Below, one piece after another: positions 45,584-53,826 of a DNA stretch of 64,000 bases. Numbering within the stretch: position 1 is the first letter of the stretch; the number at the start of each line of letters is the position of its first letter. The DNA comes from Chitinophaga sp. LS1. GTDB lineage: Bacteria > Bacteroidota > Bacteroidia > Chitinophagales > Chitinophagaceae. The stretch spans positions 5,086,501 through 5,150,500 of the forward strand of contig NZ_CP128362.1 of the NCBI RefSeq assembly GCF_034274695.1, given 5' to 3'. The translations under genes and the position numbers were made by a program. Below the pieces are notes generated by a model. The model did no database searches. It was not told where the DNA came from and saw only the letters and a program-made list of their open reading frames with translations.

Positions 45584-46603
45584 ATGAATAGCAGATGGCT
45601 GCGCGTTTCTCTTATGATCCTTACGTCTTTGGTGCTGGTATATTACCTGGGGCCAAGGCCTGCTGTGCCGGTGTATGATCCAAAGTTTCCGCAGGTACCG
45701 GACAATGTTGCGGAGCTGGACAAATACGTTCGTCAGAAAGAGGCACAGCATAAACTGAAGCCGGATAATGAGGCGAGGATCGTGTGGCGTGATTCCCTGC
45801 ATGAGAAAACGGAATATGCGGTGGTGTACCTTCATGGTTTTTCGGCCAGTCAGGGAGAGGGGAACCCGGTGCACCTGGATTTTGCAAAGCGATATGGTTG
45901 TAATCTATACCTGTCCAGACTGGATGCACATGGACTGGATACGACAGAGCCATTGCTGACCATGACAGCGACGGGGTTATGGAAGGATGCCAAGGAAGCG
46001 TTGGCGATAGGGAAGGCATTGGGGGAGAAGGTGATCCTGATGGGTACATCTACAGGTGGTACGCTGGCATTGGAGCTGGCGGCGACGTATCCGAATGATG
46101 TGTATGCGGTGATAAATATGTCACCAAATATTGAGATTAATAATGACATGGCTTTTTTGACGAATAATCCGTGGGGATTACAGTTGTCGAGGATTGTGAT
46201 GAATGGGAATTATAGTGAGTCGAATGATAAAGATTCGCTGCGGGCGCAGTATTGGTATACGCGATACAGGCTGGAAGCGGTAGGGGAGTTGCAGGGATTG
46301 CTGGAAACGACGATGGTGCCGGCTACGTTCAGGAAGATAAAGCAGCCGGTATTGAATTTATATTATTATAAGGACCAGAGACACCAGGATCCGACGGTGA
46401 AGGTGAGTGCGATATTGAGAATGGAGAATTGGCTGGGTACGGCGGATAGTTTGAAGGAGGCGGTGGCGATACCGGAGGCGGGGAGTCATGTGATTGGGTG
46501 TTATATGACATCGCATGATGTGATGGGGGTGGAGAGGGCGATCAATGAGTTTGCGCAGCGGAAGTTGAAGATGGATACAGTGATGCAGAAGGCAGATAAT
46601 TGA
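45584..46603 (+). CDS. Membrane-anchored alpha/beta hydrolase
   Basis: 339 residues. An N-terminal hydrophobic segment (WLRVSLMILTSLVLVYYLG) anchors or exports it. YAVVYLHGFSASQGEG contains the oxyanion-hole HG. The nucleophile elbow is GTSTGG (Ser about residue 157). The catalytic His is probably in AGSHVIGCY near the C-terminus. It looks like a serine esterase or lipase of unknown substrate. I chose the ATG at 45584 over the TTG at 45557, because the latter lies in the terminator of ccmF. Confidence 0.85.
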   Translation: MNSRWLRVSLMILTSLVLVYYLGPRPAVPVYDPKFPQVPDNVAELDKYVRQKEAQHKLKPDNEARIVWRDSLHEKTEYAVVYLHGFSASQGEGNPVHLDFAKRYGCNLYLSRLDAHGLDTTEPLLTMTATGLWKDAKEALAIGKALGEKVILMGTSTGGTLALELAATYPNDVYAVINMSPNIEINNDMAFLTNNPWGLQLSRIVMNGNYSESNDKDSLRAQYWYTRYRLEAVGELQGLLETTMVPATFRKIKQPVLNLYYYKDQRHQDPTVKVSAILRMENWLGTADSLKEAVAIPEAGSHVIGCYMTSHDVMGVERAINEFAQRKLKMDTVMQKADN

Positions 46604-46809
46604 GTTTAACGCAGGGCGGATGATGGAGAAAGTGCTGAGGGTGGATAATTGAGTTTGTTTTGAGATCTGTGGATGCAGGGAATTGAACTTACTGCCGGCC
46701 ACAGGCCTGTTTTGCGGAAGGAGAAAGCCGGAAATATCATAAAAGATTAATATCAGTTCCTATTGATATTTACCTTAACTTTAGCAAAGTATTAGGAATA
46801 CTTTAAGAA

Positions 46810-47427
46810 ATGGGTCGTTCAATATCCGCATTCTTCATTGTTATCATGCTTTGCCTCTTTAGTCGTGTAGGGGTCTTTGCTCAGACCAAACACGGTCTGG
46901 ATAGTATCCCTGTCAGTGCTATTATAGTCAATGGCGACACCATTCCAAGCATTACTCTCCGCATAGTAGAAGTTATCGATAAATTACCGAAGAAGTTCCG
47001 TAAACAGCGAGAAGCGTGGACGCGTCTGCGCAACGCGGTGTATGTAACTTATCCCTATGCAGTGCAGGCTTCCAGGATTCTGAAAGATGTGAATAGCAGA
47101 CTGGCTGCTTTGCATGACAAAAAGGATCGGAAGGCTTACCTGGCAAGTGTAGAGAAACAGATGAAGGCGCAGTTCGGCGATAAGCTGGAGAATTTGTCTA
47201 TTTATCAGGGGCGTATATTAATGAAGTTGATAAACAGGCAGACTGGTCAGAACTGTTATGAGATCATTAAGGAATTGAAAGGAGGGTTTTCTGCACGGAT
47301 GTGGCAAACGGTGGCTTTCTTTTTTGGGGGAAATTTGAAGAGTGAGTATGATTTGGATGAAGATAAGGATATAGAGGCGATTGTGCAGGAGATAGAGATT
47401 TATAGGGGATCGAGGGCGTCTAATTAA
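46810..47427 (+). CDS. Exported DUF4294 protein
   Basis: 205 residues with a signal peptide (SAFFIVIMLCLFSRVGVFAQ). The DUF4294 signature is clear: RNAVYVTYPYAVQASRIL, ENLSIYQGRILMKLINRQTG and a D-rich C-terminus (YDLDEDKDIEAIVQEIE). The family is confined largely to Bacteroidota and its function is unknown; it is predicted periplasmic. A terminator follows at 47539. Confidence 0.88.
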   Translation: MGRSISAFFIVIMLCLFSRVGVFAQTKHGLDSIPVSAIIVNGDTIPSITLRIVEVIDKLPKKFRKQREAWTRLRNAVYVTYPYAVQASRILKDVNSRLAALHDKKDRKAYLASVEKQMKAQFGDKLENLSIYQGRILMKLINRQTGQNCYEIIKELKGGFSARMWQTVAFFFGGNLKSEYDLDEDKDIEAIVQEIEIYRGSRASN

Positions 47428-47538
47428 GAGAGCGTAGGGATTATAGCCAGATAGCTTCAATCCGGTATTCCGGGCCTATCATTGATGACTTTAGTGGATT
47501 AACCCAATGGCTCTCAGCCTATATTTAACAAGACATTG

Positions 47539-47561
47539 AAGCGGCGGTTGCCGCTTTTTTT
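47539..47561 (+). terminator. Terminator after the DUF4294 gene
   Basis: AAGCGG / CCGCTT stem with a short loop, followed by seven T residues. It lies 14 bp before the next gene. Confidence 0.75.
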
Positions 47562-47574
47562 ATAACTTTCACAC

Positions 47575-48051
47575 ATGCGATTCAAAATTATTTTAGGCGG
47601 CCTCCTGCTTTGGAGTGCCGCAACCATGGCCCAGGACAGCGTATTGTACATTGTTGACAGTGTAGAGGCGACGAATGGCCTTGAGCAACTTACACCCGAC
47701 AAGATCGCCCTTATTAATATTGTGAAAAGCCCGATTTTACAGGCGCAGTATGGCGCTAAAGCGGCGAATGGGATCATGTATATTGAGACCAAGCCATTTG
47801 CACGCAGGCGGTATAATCGGTTATTTACCAGTTTGTCACCTGCTTTTGAGGCGGCGATTAAGAAATATGGGGATGATAGTAAATTCCAGTACATACTGGA
47901 TGGTACTAAGATAGATGACAACTCGGTGAATATGTTGGCGGCGCTGGAAAGGAAAAATATTACCAGCCTGGTAGTGGTGGATGGAGACGCGCTGAAGAAG
48001 ACGTATGATGTGAAGGATAGGAAAGTGGGGGTGATCATTACATCGAAATAA
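47575..48051 (+). CDS. Exported TonB-plug-like protein
   Basis: 158 residues with a signal peptide (FKIILGGLLLWSAATMAQ). The region LINIVKSPILQAQYGAKAAN then GIMYIETKPF resembles the end of a TonB-dependent receptor plug domain (I...KSP...A.YG..ANG.I.I.TK). There is no beta barrel, so it is not a receptor itself. A second copy of a similar beta motif (FQYILDGTKIDDNSVNMLAA) follows. It is probably a small periplasmic protein related to plug or carboxypeptidase-regulatory-like domains. Confidence 0.65.
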   Translation: MRFKIILGGLLLWSAATMAQDSVLYIVDSVEATNGLEQLTPDKIALINIVKSPILQAQYGAKAANGIMYIETKPFARRRYNRLFTSLSPAFEAAIKKYGDDSKFQYILDGTKIDDNSVNMLAALERKNITSLVVVDGDALKKTYDVKDRKVGVIITSK

Positions 48052-48136
48052 AACGATATGAAACCTTGTTGTGGGGCGGGTACTCACAAATAATATAAAC
48101 ATCCATAATATGGAAGAGGCAGGTATTTATCTCAGA

Positions 48137-48382
48137 ATGGATGTTTTTCTCTATTTAAAATAAGCATCCTATACGAAAGGAACAGGTGTTCTATTAGAAT
48201 GGATGTTTTTCTCCATTAAAATATGCATCTTTTATACGAAAGGAACAGGTATTCCTATTAAAATGGATGGTTTTCTCCGTTTAAAATATGCATCTTTTAT
48301 ACGAAAGGATCACATATTCCTCTCAGGAAGGATGTTTTTCTCCATTAGGGTTATATTTGCACCCGAAAGGAAAGAATTCAAG
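48137..48382. repeat. Tandem repeat, ~62-66-bp unit, about 4 copies, including the bshB1 promoter
   Basis: Each unit reads GGATGTTTTTCTCCATTAAA, then TATGCATCTTTTATACGAAA and GGAACAGGTATTCCTAT with small variations. Copies start near 48139, 48201, 48263 and 48329. The last copy differs in the centre (TATATTTGCACC) and runs to the base before the bshB1 leader. Confidence 0.85.
48352..48359 (+). promoter_or_regulatory. Putative bshB1 -7 box
   Basis: TATATTTG matches TAnnTTTG, 24 bp before the bshB1 ATG, with a TTTTT tract about 17 bp upstream. It lies in the last copy of the tandem repeat; the other copies have TAAAATATG here and lack the consensus. Confidence 0.5.
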
Positions 48383-49114
48383 ATGAAATTAGACATATTA
48401 GCAATAGTTGCGCATCCCGATGATGTGGAGCTGGCTTGTGCAGGTGCCCTCATGGTACACGCGGCACAGGGAATGAAAGTAGGCGTACTGGACCTGACAA
48501 AAGGAGAATTGGGTACGCGGGGCACTCCCGAAACCCGTGCCGCAGAGGCGGCAGATTCTTCCAGAATAATGGGACTGGATGTAAGAGAAAACCTGGGATT
48601 GCCGGATGGCTTTTTCAGAAATGACACAGAAGAGCAATTGCAGGTGATCGCGATGATCAGGAAATATCGCCCTGAAATAGTGCTGACGAATGCCCGTGAG
48701 GACCGTCATCCGGATCATGGACGTGCGGCGGTGCTGGTGGCAGATAGTTGCTTTTTATCTGGTCTGAGGAGAATAGAGACAACATTAGATGGACAAGAGC
48801 AGGAAGCCTGGCGCCCAAAACAGGTATTCCATATGCTGCAGAATAAAATAGAAAACCCTGATTTTGTGATAGATATCTCTGCTGTAATAGAGCGGAAGAA
48901 GGAAGCGATCAGAAGTTTTAAGACACAGTTTTTAGCCCCGGCGGCGGACAATGAGCCTGCTACTTATATTTCTTCACCTGCGTTTTTTGAGAATATTATC
49001 AGCCGTGACAGGTCATTTGGCCAACTGGTTGGGGTAGAATATGCAGAAGGATTTACGACAGATAAAATGCTGGGAATCAAGAGCTTTAATGACCTTATTG
49101 GAAATGTAACCTGA
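48383..49114 (+). CDS. bshB1: Bacillithiol biosynthesis deacetylase BshB1
   Basis: 243 residues from the ATG at 48383; the frame is open for 60 more codons upstream through the tandem repeat, but MKLDILAIVAHPDDVELACA is the usual start. The AHPDD zinc-binding motif (residues 9-13), LTKGELGTRGTPETRAAEA and EDRHPDHGRA (third zinc ligand) define the LmbE/BshB1 family. BshB1 deacetylates GlcNAc-malate to GlcN-malate in bacillithiol synthesis, in the cytoplasm. A peroxiredoxin follows ~620 bp downstream but as a separate unit. Confidence 0.9.
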   Translation: MKLDILAIVAHPDDVELACAGALMVHAAQGMKVGVLDLTKGELGTRGTPETRAAEAADSSRIMGLDVRENLGLPDGFFRNDTEEQLQVIAMIRKYRPEIVLTNAREDRHPDHGRAAVLVADSCFLSGLRRIETTLDGQEQEAWRPKQVFHMLQNKIENPDFVIDISAVIERKKEAIRSFKTQFLAPAADNEPATYISSPAFFENIISRDRSFGQLVGVEYAEGFTTDKMLGIKSFNDLIGNVT

Positions 49115-49733
49115 AGTAGGGAAGCCTGGAAATGACCAATTTTGAGGAACGTGTTGTAGAACTGGGGTGCATAAAACACACTGTTCCTTTGCCATATATA
49201 AATAACGAAGGAACAGCTATTTTATATTATTAAAAAGATTGGAATAATTAAGGGCAATAAAACTCTGTTTCCCGATCTGGGAATAGAAAATGGTATGAGT
49301 ACGGTACACCGTTGCTCTTCAAACATTAGATGAACAGATCTTGAGTGGCATCAAATTCATCATGTTTACTGAAACTGTTTTTAATGAACGGAATCAGAGC
49401 AAGGCCTATCGTAATTATCACTAAGAGTACATTTTTCGCTTTCATATCCTGTCGTTTTATTGTAAATGGATGAGTATACTTATATAACTAAATAACGTGC
49501 CAAAAAGTTACGTTTCCTTTCGAAAAACGTTAAGAAAGTATTAAACAGGGGAAAAAGTGAAACAAGAATTGAATTTCATCAATGCTGTACAGGCGCACTG
49601 AAGTATATAGACTTTTTCAATAACCTATTAGGAAAAATCTATTTGACTAATTATGAATAGACAGTGACCTTTGCACCGGAAATTTGACCGCAGGTAGAAA
49701 TAGTAACCAACAATATAAATAATCATCAAGTAC
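49115..49733. other. Intergenic region with one possible small gene
   Basis: No standard gene. It contains a 39-codon minus-strand frame (49325-49444) and the leader of the peroxiredoxin gene. GACCTTTG at about 49670 resembles a weak -7 box. Confidence 0.5.
49325..49444 (-). CDS. Possible 39-residue single-helix membrane peptide
   Basis: ATG at 49442-49444 on the minus strand; the product reads MKAKNVLLVIITIGLALIPF, then IKNSFSKHDEFDATQDLFI. A positive N-terminus, one 15-residue hydrophobic helix and a polar, acidic tail look like a real small membrane protein. It lies alone between bshB1 and the peroxiredoxin gene. There is no homology evidence; chance is possible. Confidence 0.4.
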
Positions 49734-50288
49734 ATGAAGAATGCAACTTTGTCTCTGGGTGCACAGTTCCCTGAGTTTAAGAAAACGGCAGTAGTATCTA
49801 TCGAGAAAGGAAAAGAGTTTTACGAACTGAGTTCAGAGGAGCTGAAAGCTTCCGGCAAATGGTTAGTGATGTTCTGGTGGCCTAAAGATTTCACTTTTGT
49901 ATGTCCTACAGAAATCGCTGAGTTCAACAAAGCTCACCAGGATTTCGTAGACCGTGATGCGATCCTGATCGGTGCTTCTACCGACAGTGAGTTTGTACAC
50001 GCAGCATGGAGAAGAGATCACGAAGATCTGCGTGGTCTTCAGTTCCCAATGCTTGCTGACACCAGCAAATCTCTGGCTACAGAATTAGGTATCCTGGAAG
50101 AAAATGAAAAAGTTGCTTACCGTGCTACTTTCATCGTTGATCCTCAAGGTATTGTACGTTGGGTATCCCTGTATGACCTGAACGTAGGTCGTAATGTGAA
50201 GGAAGTACTGCGCGTACTGGATGCACTGCAGACAGACGAGCTGTGCCCTTGTAACTGGGAAAAAGGTCAGGCTACCCTGAACGCATAA
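49734..50288 (+). CDS. AhpC-type peroxiredoxin
   Basis: 184 residues. The peroxidatic Cys57 lies in DFTFVCPTEIAEF. Resolving-type cysteines are Cys171 and Cys173 in DELCPCNW near the C-terminus. TFIVDPQGIVRWVSLYD is also typical. It reduces peroxides in the cytoplasm. An AhpD-like gene is 87 bp downstream, recalling the AhpC/AhpD pair of actinobacteria, in which AhpD recycles AhpC. A hairpin between them (50303) suggests partial read-through. Confidence 0.92.
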   Translation: MKNATLSLGAQFPEFKKTAVVSIEKGKEFYELSSEELKASGKWLVMFWWPKDFTFVCPTEIAEFNKAHQDFVDRDAILIGASTDSEFVHAAWRRDHEDLRGLQFPMLADTSKSLATELGILEENEKVAYRATFIVDPQGIVRWVSLYDLNVGRNVKEVLRVLDALQTDELCPCNWEKGQATLNA

Positions 50289-50302
50289 TTTTTTATTTCG
50301 AG

Positions 50303-50347
50303 GTCCATAGTCAGCGCCTTTAAGGTTGTCCGGCTATGGACTTTTTC
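50303..50347 (+). terminator. Hairpin terminator between the peroxiredoxin and AhpD-like genes
   Basis: GTCCATAG pairs with CTATGGAC and is followed by TTTTT; the loop is ~23 nt. Confidence 0.7.
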
Positions 50348-50375
50348 TTACCCGTAACTTTGTAATATTATATAT

Positions 50376-50963
50376 ATGTTCGCAACATCCAATCAGGATA
50401 CAGCTGTGCAGTTGCTGCAGGCAGTGGGATTGACCGAGAGTGCATTATCTACCAGTTTACATGCATTAGCCAATTCAGACGCAAGATATCTGAAAGATTT
50501 GAAGATAAATGTGACGAATGGTCTGAATTCCATCAACTTAACCAAGAAGGAAGCTTACCTGATCGGTTTGTCAGTAGCGGTAAATGAAAAGAATGCAGCG
50601 TTGCATGCAGCATTTGAAAAGCTGGCAGTAGCAGAAGGTGCGAATGATAAAGAGGTGGCAGAAGTGATCAGCTGTACCAGTCTGCTGGTAGCTAATAATG
50701 TATATTACCGTTTCCGTCACTTTGTGAAGAAAGAGTTCTATACTACCCAGCCAGCAGGTATCCGTATGAGTATCATGGCGAACCCAATTTTAGGAAAAGA
50801 ATTCTTCGAATTGATAAGTTTAGTAGTTTCTGCTTTGAACGGATGTGAAATGTGTGTATCTTCGCATGAAGAAGCACTGATAAAACACGGCACCACCCAA
50901 AACCGTATCTTAGATGCAGTTAGGCTGGGCGCGGTTTTGAGAAGTTTAATCGTGTTACTGTAA
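50376..50963 (+). CDS. AhpD-like alkylhydroperoxidase (CMD family)
   Basis: 195 residues. The catalytic motif is CEMCVSSHEEAL: Cys157, Cys160 and His164, matching CxxC...H of AhpD and carboxymuconolactone-decarboxylase-family peroxidases. The all-helical CMD fold is expected. It probably recycles the peroxiredoxin encoded just upstream, as AhpD does for AhpC. The start ATG at 50376 has no competitor nearby. Confidence 0.88.
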   Translation: MFATSNQDTAVQLLQAVGLTESALSTSLHALANSDARYLKDLKINVTNGLNSINLTKKEAYLIGLSVAVNEKNAALHAAFEKLAVAEGANDKEVAEVISCTSLLVANNVYYRFRHFVKKEFYTTQPAGIRMSIMANPILGKEFFELISLVVSALNGCEMCVSSHEEALIKHGTTQNRILDAVRLGAVLRSLIVLL

Positions 50964-51411
50964 GTGATAGGTTTCTTACCGGGAAAGATCTTACCGAAAG
51001 AACAATAATCCTGAAATTCGTCATTGCCATGGGCATTTCGGAGGGATGAATGGCCTGCCGACAGTTGATGTGGATAAATTTTTCAAGGTGCGGAAGTCTG
51101 GTTAAATACTGTTGTAAAACAGGACGGGGCTAACCATCGAAGGTAGCAGGTATTGTCCGCCATAAGGCTGTACCCGAATACTGGCTGAAGAGGAAAGCTA
51201 TTGAAGTACTGCCGAAAGGTGGTCATTTAATCAGGTTTTTAAGGTGTGGATAATTAATATTTATTTGCGCGATGCGCTTGTAAGTAATTGAGGACCACCG
51301 CTTAATGTTGAAAAACATTACAATAAAATACTTTTATTCATTAATCACGGAATGTGATAGTTTGCAAATTCAAAATAATTTGCGACTTTTGCAGTCCAAA
51401 ATTTTTCTATC
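50964..51411. other. Intergenic region before rpmB
   Basis: No gene seen. A short frame around 51010-51230 (with KDEWP-type residues) is not convincing. The last 60 bp have TTTGCAAATTC and TAATTTGCG, which may be part of the ribosomal-protein promoter. Confidence 0.45.
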
Positions 51412-51648
51412 ATGGCAAGAGTATGTCAGGTGACAGGAAAGAAGCCTATTACGGGTCACCATGTTTCCTTCTCTAACATTAAGACTAAGAGAAGATTTCT
51501 GCCTAACCTGCAGAAAAAACGTTTTTTCCTGGCGGAAGAGGATCGCTGGATATCTTTGAAAGTTTCTGCTGATGCGTTAAGAACCATCAACAAAAACGGT
51601 TTGTATGCAGTAGTTAAAGAATTGCGTGCAGCTGGACAAACAATCTAA
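51412..51648 (+). CDS. rpmB: 50S ribosomal protein L28
   Basis: 78 residues, [20 protein letters not shown], with [20 protein letters not shown], a standard L28. It is the first gene of the conserved Bacteroidota cluster rpmB-rpmG-DUF4295-ftsY. Confidence 0.97.
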   Translation: MARVCQVTGKKPITGHHVSFSNIKTKRRFLPNLQKKRFFLAEEDRWISLKVSADALRTINKNGLYAVVKELRAAGQTI

Positions 51649-51679
51649 TCGTAAGCATTCAACTTAATTTGTATACAAA

Positions 51680-51862
51680 ATGGCAAAAAAAGGTAACAGG
51701 GTGCAAGTAATACTGGAGTGCACAGAACACAAAACTTCTGGTCAGCCAGGTACTTCCCGCTACATCAGCACCAAGAATAAAAAGAACACTCCTGAGCGTC
51801 TGGAGTTGAAAAAGTACAATCCTATTTTAAGGAAAGTAACTGTACACAAAGAAATCAAATAA
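51680..51862 (+). CDS. rpmG: 50S ribosomal protein L33
   Basis: 60 residues, [20 protein letters not shown], with [20 protein letters not shown]. The zinc-binding cysteines of some L33 forms are absent (only Cys14 remains), so this is the zinc-independent type. It lies 31 bp after rpmB. Confidence 0.97.
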   Translation: MAKKGNRVQVILECTEHKTSGQPGTSRYISTKNKKNTPERLELKKYNPILRKVTVHKEIK

Positions 51863-51965
51863 TTGATCGTTAATGTTAGTAGTTAATCGTTTATCCTATT
51901 GATGCGATTGGCAATTGACTGGATAGATTTTTGACAATTCACTTAACTTTTAAGTAAAAAATATT

Positions 51966-52136
51966 ATGGCAAAAGCAGCTTCCAAGAACTCGAAAGTAAA
52001 AGATGCTAAAGCAGCCGCTGAATCCAAGGTTTGGACTAAGGTAATCAAGGCGGTACGTTCTCCGAAAACTGGTGCATATACCTTTAAAGAGGCTATCGTG
52101 CACAAGGATAAGGTTCAGGAGTACATGGCTAAGTAA
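51966..52136 (+). CDS. DUF4295 protein, small ribosome-cluster protein
   Basis: 56 residues from the ATG at 51966: MAKAASKNSKVKDAKAAAES, then KVWTKVIKAVRSPKTGAYTF and KEAIVHKDKVQEYMAK. It is Lys-rich and basic. DUF4295 proteins lie after rpmG in nearly all Bacteroidota and are probably ribosome-associated. It is followed by a terminator at 52159. Confidence 0.92.
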   Translation: MAKAASKNSKVKDAKAAAESKVWTKVIKAVRSPKTGAYTFKEAIVHKDKVQEYMAK

Positions 52137-52158
52137 TTCGGCTTTACTAAACTATATT

Positions 52159-52196
52159 TAAAGCTGTCTCGTTCAAAAACGGGGCAGCTTTTTTTG
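52159..52196 (+). terminator. Terminator of the rpmB-rpmG-DUF4295 operon
   Basis: AAAGCTGTCTCGTT pairs with AACGGGGCAGCTTT (with G-U pairs), followed by a T run. Confidence 0.9.
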
Positions 52197-52566
52197 ATTT
52201 ATATAATATAATAGGACAGGTCTGTACGGATTTAATAAAATAGGACCGTCTGTACTGGCAGAATAGGAGGAGTGAGTTCAATCAGGCACTGAATGATACG
52301 AGGGGGAGTTCGGGTTTGAAAGGGGAGATTTACTTCGGGATTGATTCTATAGAAGAGATTTTGGGTTTAAGTTTGATCACTGAAACGGAGGATTCAATTT
52401 TGGAGCCGATCGTTCTATTCAATTCAAATGAACCCCGCCAAAACGACCGCTTTCAACGGTTATAATACTATTTTATTACCCAGCTCCACATTTTTCAGTA
52501 AATTGGCGCTGTATTTTATATTTCATCCACATTTGTTCAGTCCGTCGCGGTAAAAAACAGACAGCT
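52197..52566. other. Intergenic region before ftsY
   Basis: No complete gene. A frame around 52270-52400 resembles a fragment (FNQALNDTRGSSGLKGEIYF) and may be a decayed small gene. The last ~80 bp should hold the ftsY promoter. Confidence 0.4.
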
Positions 52567-53523
52567 ATGAGTTTTTTCAATAAGCTTTTTTCAAGAGAAA
52601 AGAAGGAAAGCCTGGATCAGGGATTACAAAAGACAAAAGAAAGTTTCTTAAACAAGCTTGGTCGTGCCATCGCCGGAAAATCTTCCGTTGATACCGAAGT
52701 CCTCGATAACCTCGAGGAAGCCCTCGTATCTGCAGATGTAGGCGTGGATACCACTGTACAGATCATCGATAGGATCGAAAAAAGAGTATCTAAAGATAAA
52801 TACCTGGGTACCGGAGAACTGAACAAGATCCTGCAGGAAGAAATCGCCAGTCTCCTGGTCGATGCACCTGACAGCGGTTTTCGTGACTTCGATACCCCTG
52901 CCGGCAAAAAGCCTTATGTTATTATGGTCGTAGGCGTAAATGGTGTTGGTAAAACTACCACCATCGGTAAACTCGCTTACAACTTCAAGAAAGCCGGCAA
53001 AACCGTCATGCTCGGTGCGGCAGATACCTTCCGCGCAGCAGCAGTAGACCAGCTTACGATCTGGAGCGACCGCGTAGGCGTGCAAATCGTAAAGCAGGCC
53101 ATGGGCTCCGATCCGGGAGCAGTTGCCTTCGATACCGTACAGAGCGGTGCTGCCAAAGATGTAGATGTGATCATTATAGATACAGCCGGCCGTTTGCACA
53201 ATAAAGCCCACCTGATGGATGAGCTGAGCAAGATCAAACGCGTAATGAAGAAAGTACTGCCTGAAGCCCCCCACGAAGTACTGCTGGTATTGGATGGTTC
53301 TACCGGTCAGAATGCACTGGAACAGGCCAAACACTTTACCGCTGCTACCGAAGTAACTGCCCTGGCCATCACCAAACTGGACGGTACTGCTAAAGGTGGG
53401 GTGGTACTTGCCATCGCAAACCAGTTTAAAATTCCTGTTAAATATATTGGTATCGGCGAGAAGATGGAAGATCTGCAAGTCTTTAATAAAGTAGAATTTG
53501 TAGACTCCCTATTTAACATTTAA
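52567..53523 (+). CDS. ftsY: Signal recognition particle receptor FtsY
   Basis: 318 residues: a short A region, the N helical bundle (residues ~15-100) and the G domain. The P-loop is GVNGVGKT (123-130), then DTFRAAAVDQL, DTAGRLHNKAHLMDEL, TKLDGTAKGGV and GIGEKMEDLQVF. FtsY is the membrane-associated GTPase that docks SRP-ribosome complexes at the Sec translocon. The lack of a long acidic A domain is common outside enterobacteria. Confidence 0.97.
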   Translation: MSFFNKLFSREKKESLDQGLQKTKESFLNKLGRAIAGKSSVDTEVLDNLEEALVSADVGVDTTVQIIDRIEKRVSKDKYLGTGELNKILQEEIASLLVDAPDSGFRDFDTPAGKKPYVIMVVGVNGVGKTTTIGKLAYNFKKAGKTVMLGAADTFRAAAVDQLTIWSDRVGVQIVKQAMGSDPGAVAFDTVQSGAAKDVDVIIIDTAGRLHNKAHLMDELSKIKRVMKKVLPEAPHEVLLVLDGSTGQNALEQAKHFTAATEVTALAITKLDGTAKGGVVLAIANQFKIPVKYIGIGEKMEDLQVFNKVEFVDSLFNI

Positions 53524-53539
53524 ACACTGATGCAGCATA

Positions 53540-53580
53540 GCACTAAATAAACGCCCTGTAACAATTGCGGGGCTTTTTAT
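53540..53580 (+). terminator. Weak terminator after ftsY
   Basis: GCCCTG / GCGGGGC pairing with a short loop and a TTTTTAT tail. Confidence 0.5.
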
Positions 53581-53669
53581 ATATCCAAAAAAAATACAAT
53601 TTCTGACAATAGGTTCACTAAATAGACGTTTATACGTAAATGAGAATTGACAATTCGTAATTAATTAAT

Positions 53670-53677
53670 TACCTTTG
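53670..53677 (+). promoter_or_regulatory. Putative rimO -7 box
   Basis: TACCTTTG matches TAnnTTTG; a TTGAC lies ~21 bp upstream as a possible -33 element. The leader would be about 145 nt before the TTG start. Confidence 0.5.
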
Positions 53678-53826
53678 CAATTCTTTGAACAAATATAACC
53701 CCCACTAAGGCTCATAGTCACTAAACAGCAAGTCTCGCTGTTCTCTTCAGTTTCGTGTCTGGATGTCTTCGTGGCGGTAATCAGACAAGCCATCTGCTTG
53801 TTTGCCCGATAAAAAATTATTCGCGC

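Noticed and set aside
48137..48382. N-terminal extension of BshB1 through the tandem repeat
   Set aside because: The frame is open from 48203, but the added residues derive from the repeat and BshB1 proteins begin at MKLDILAIVAHPDD; the promoter box lies inside the extension.
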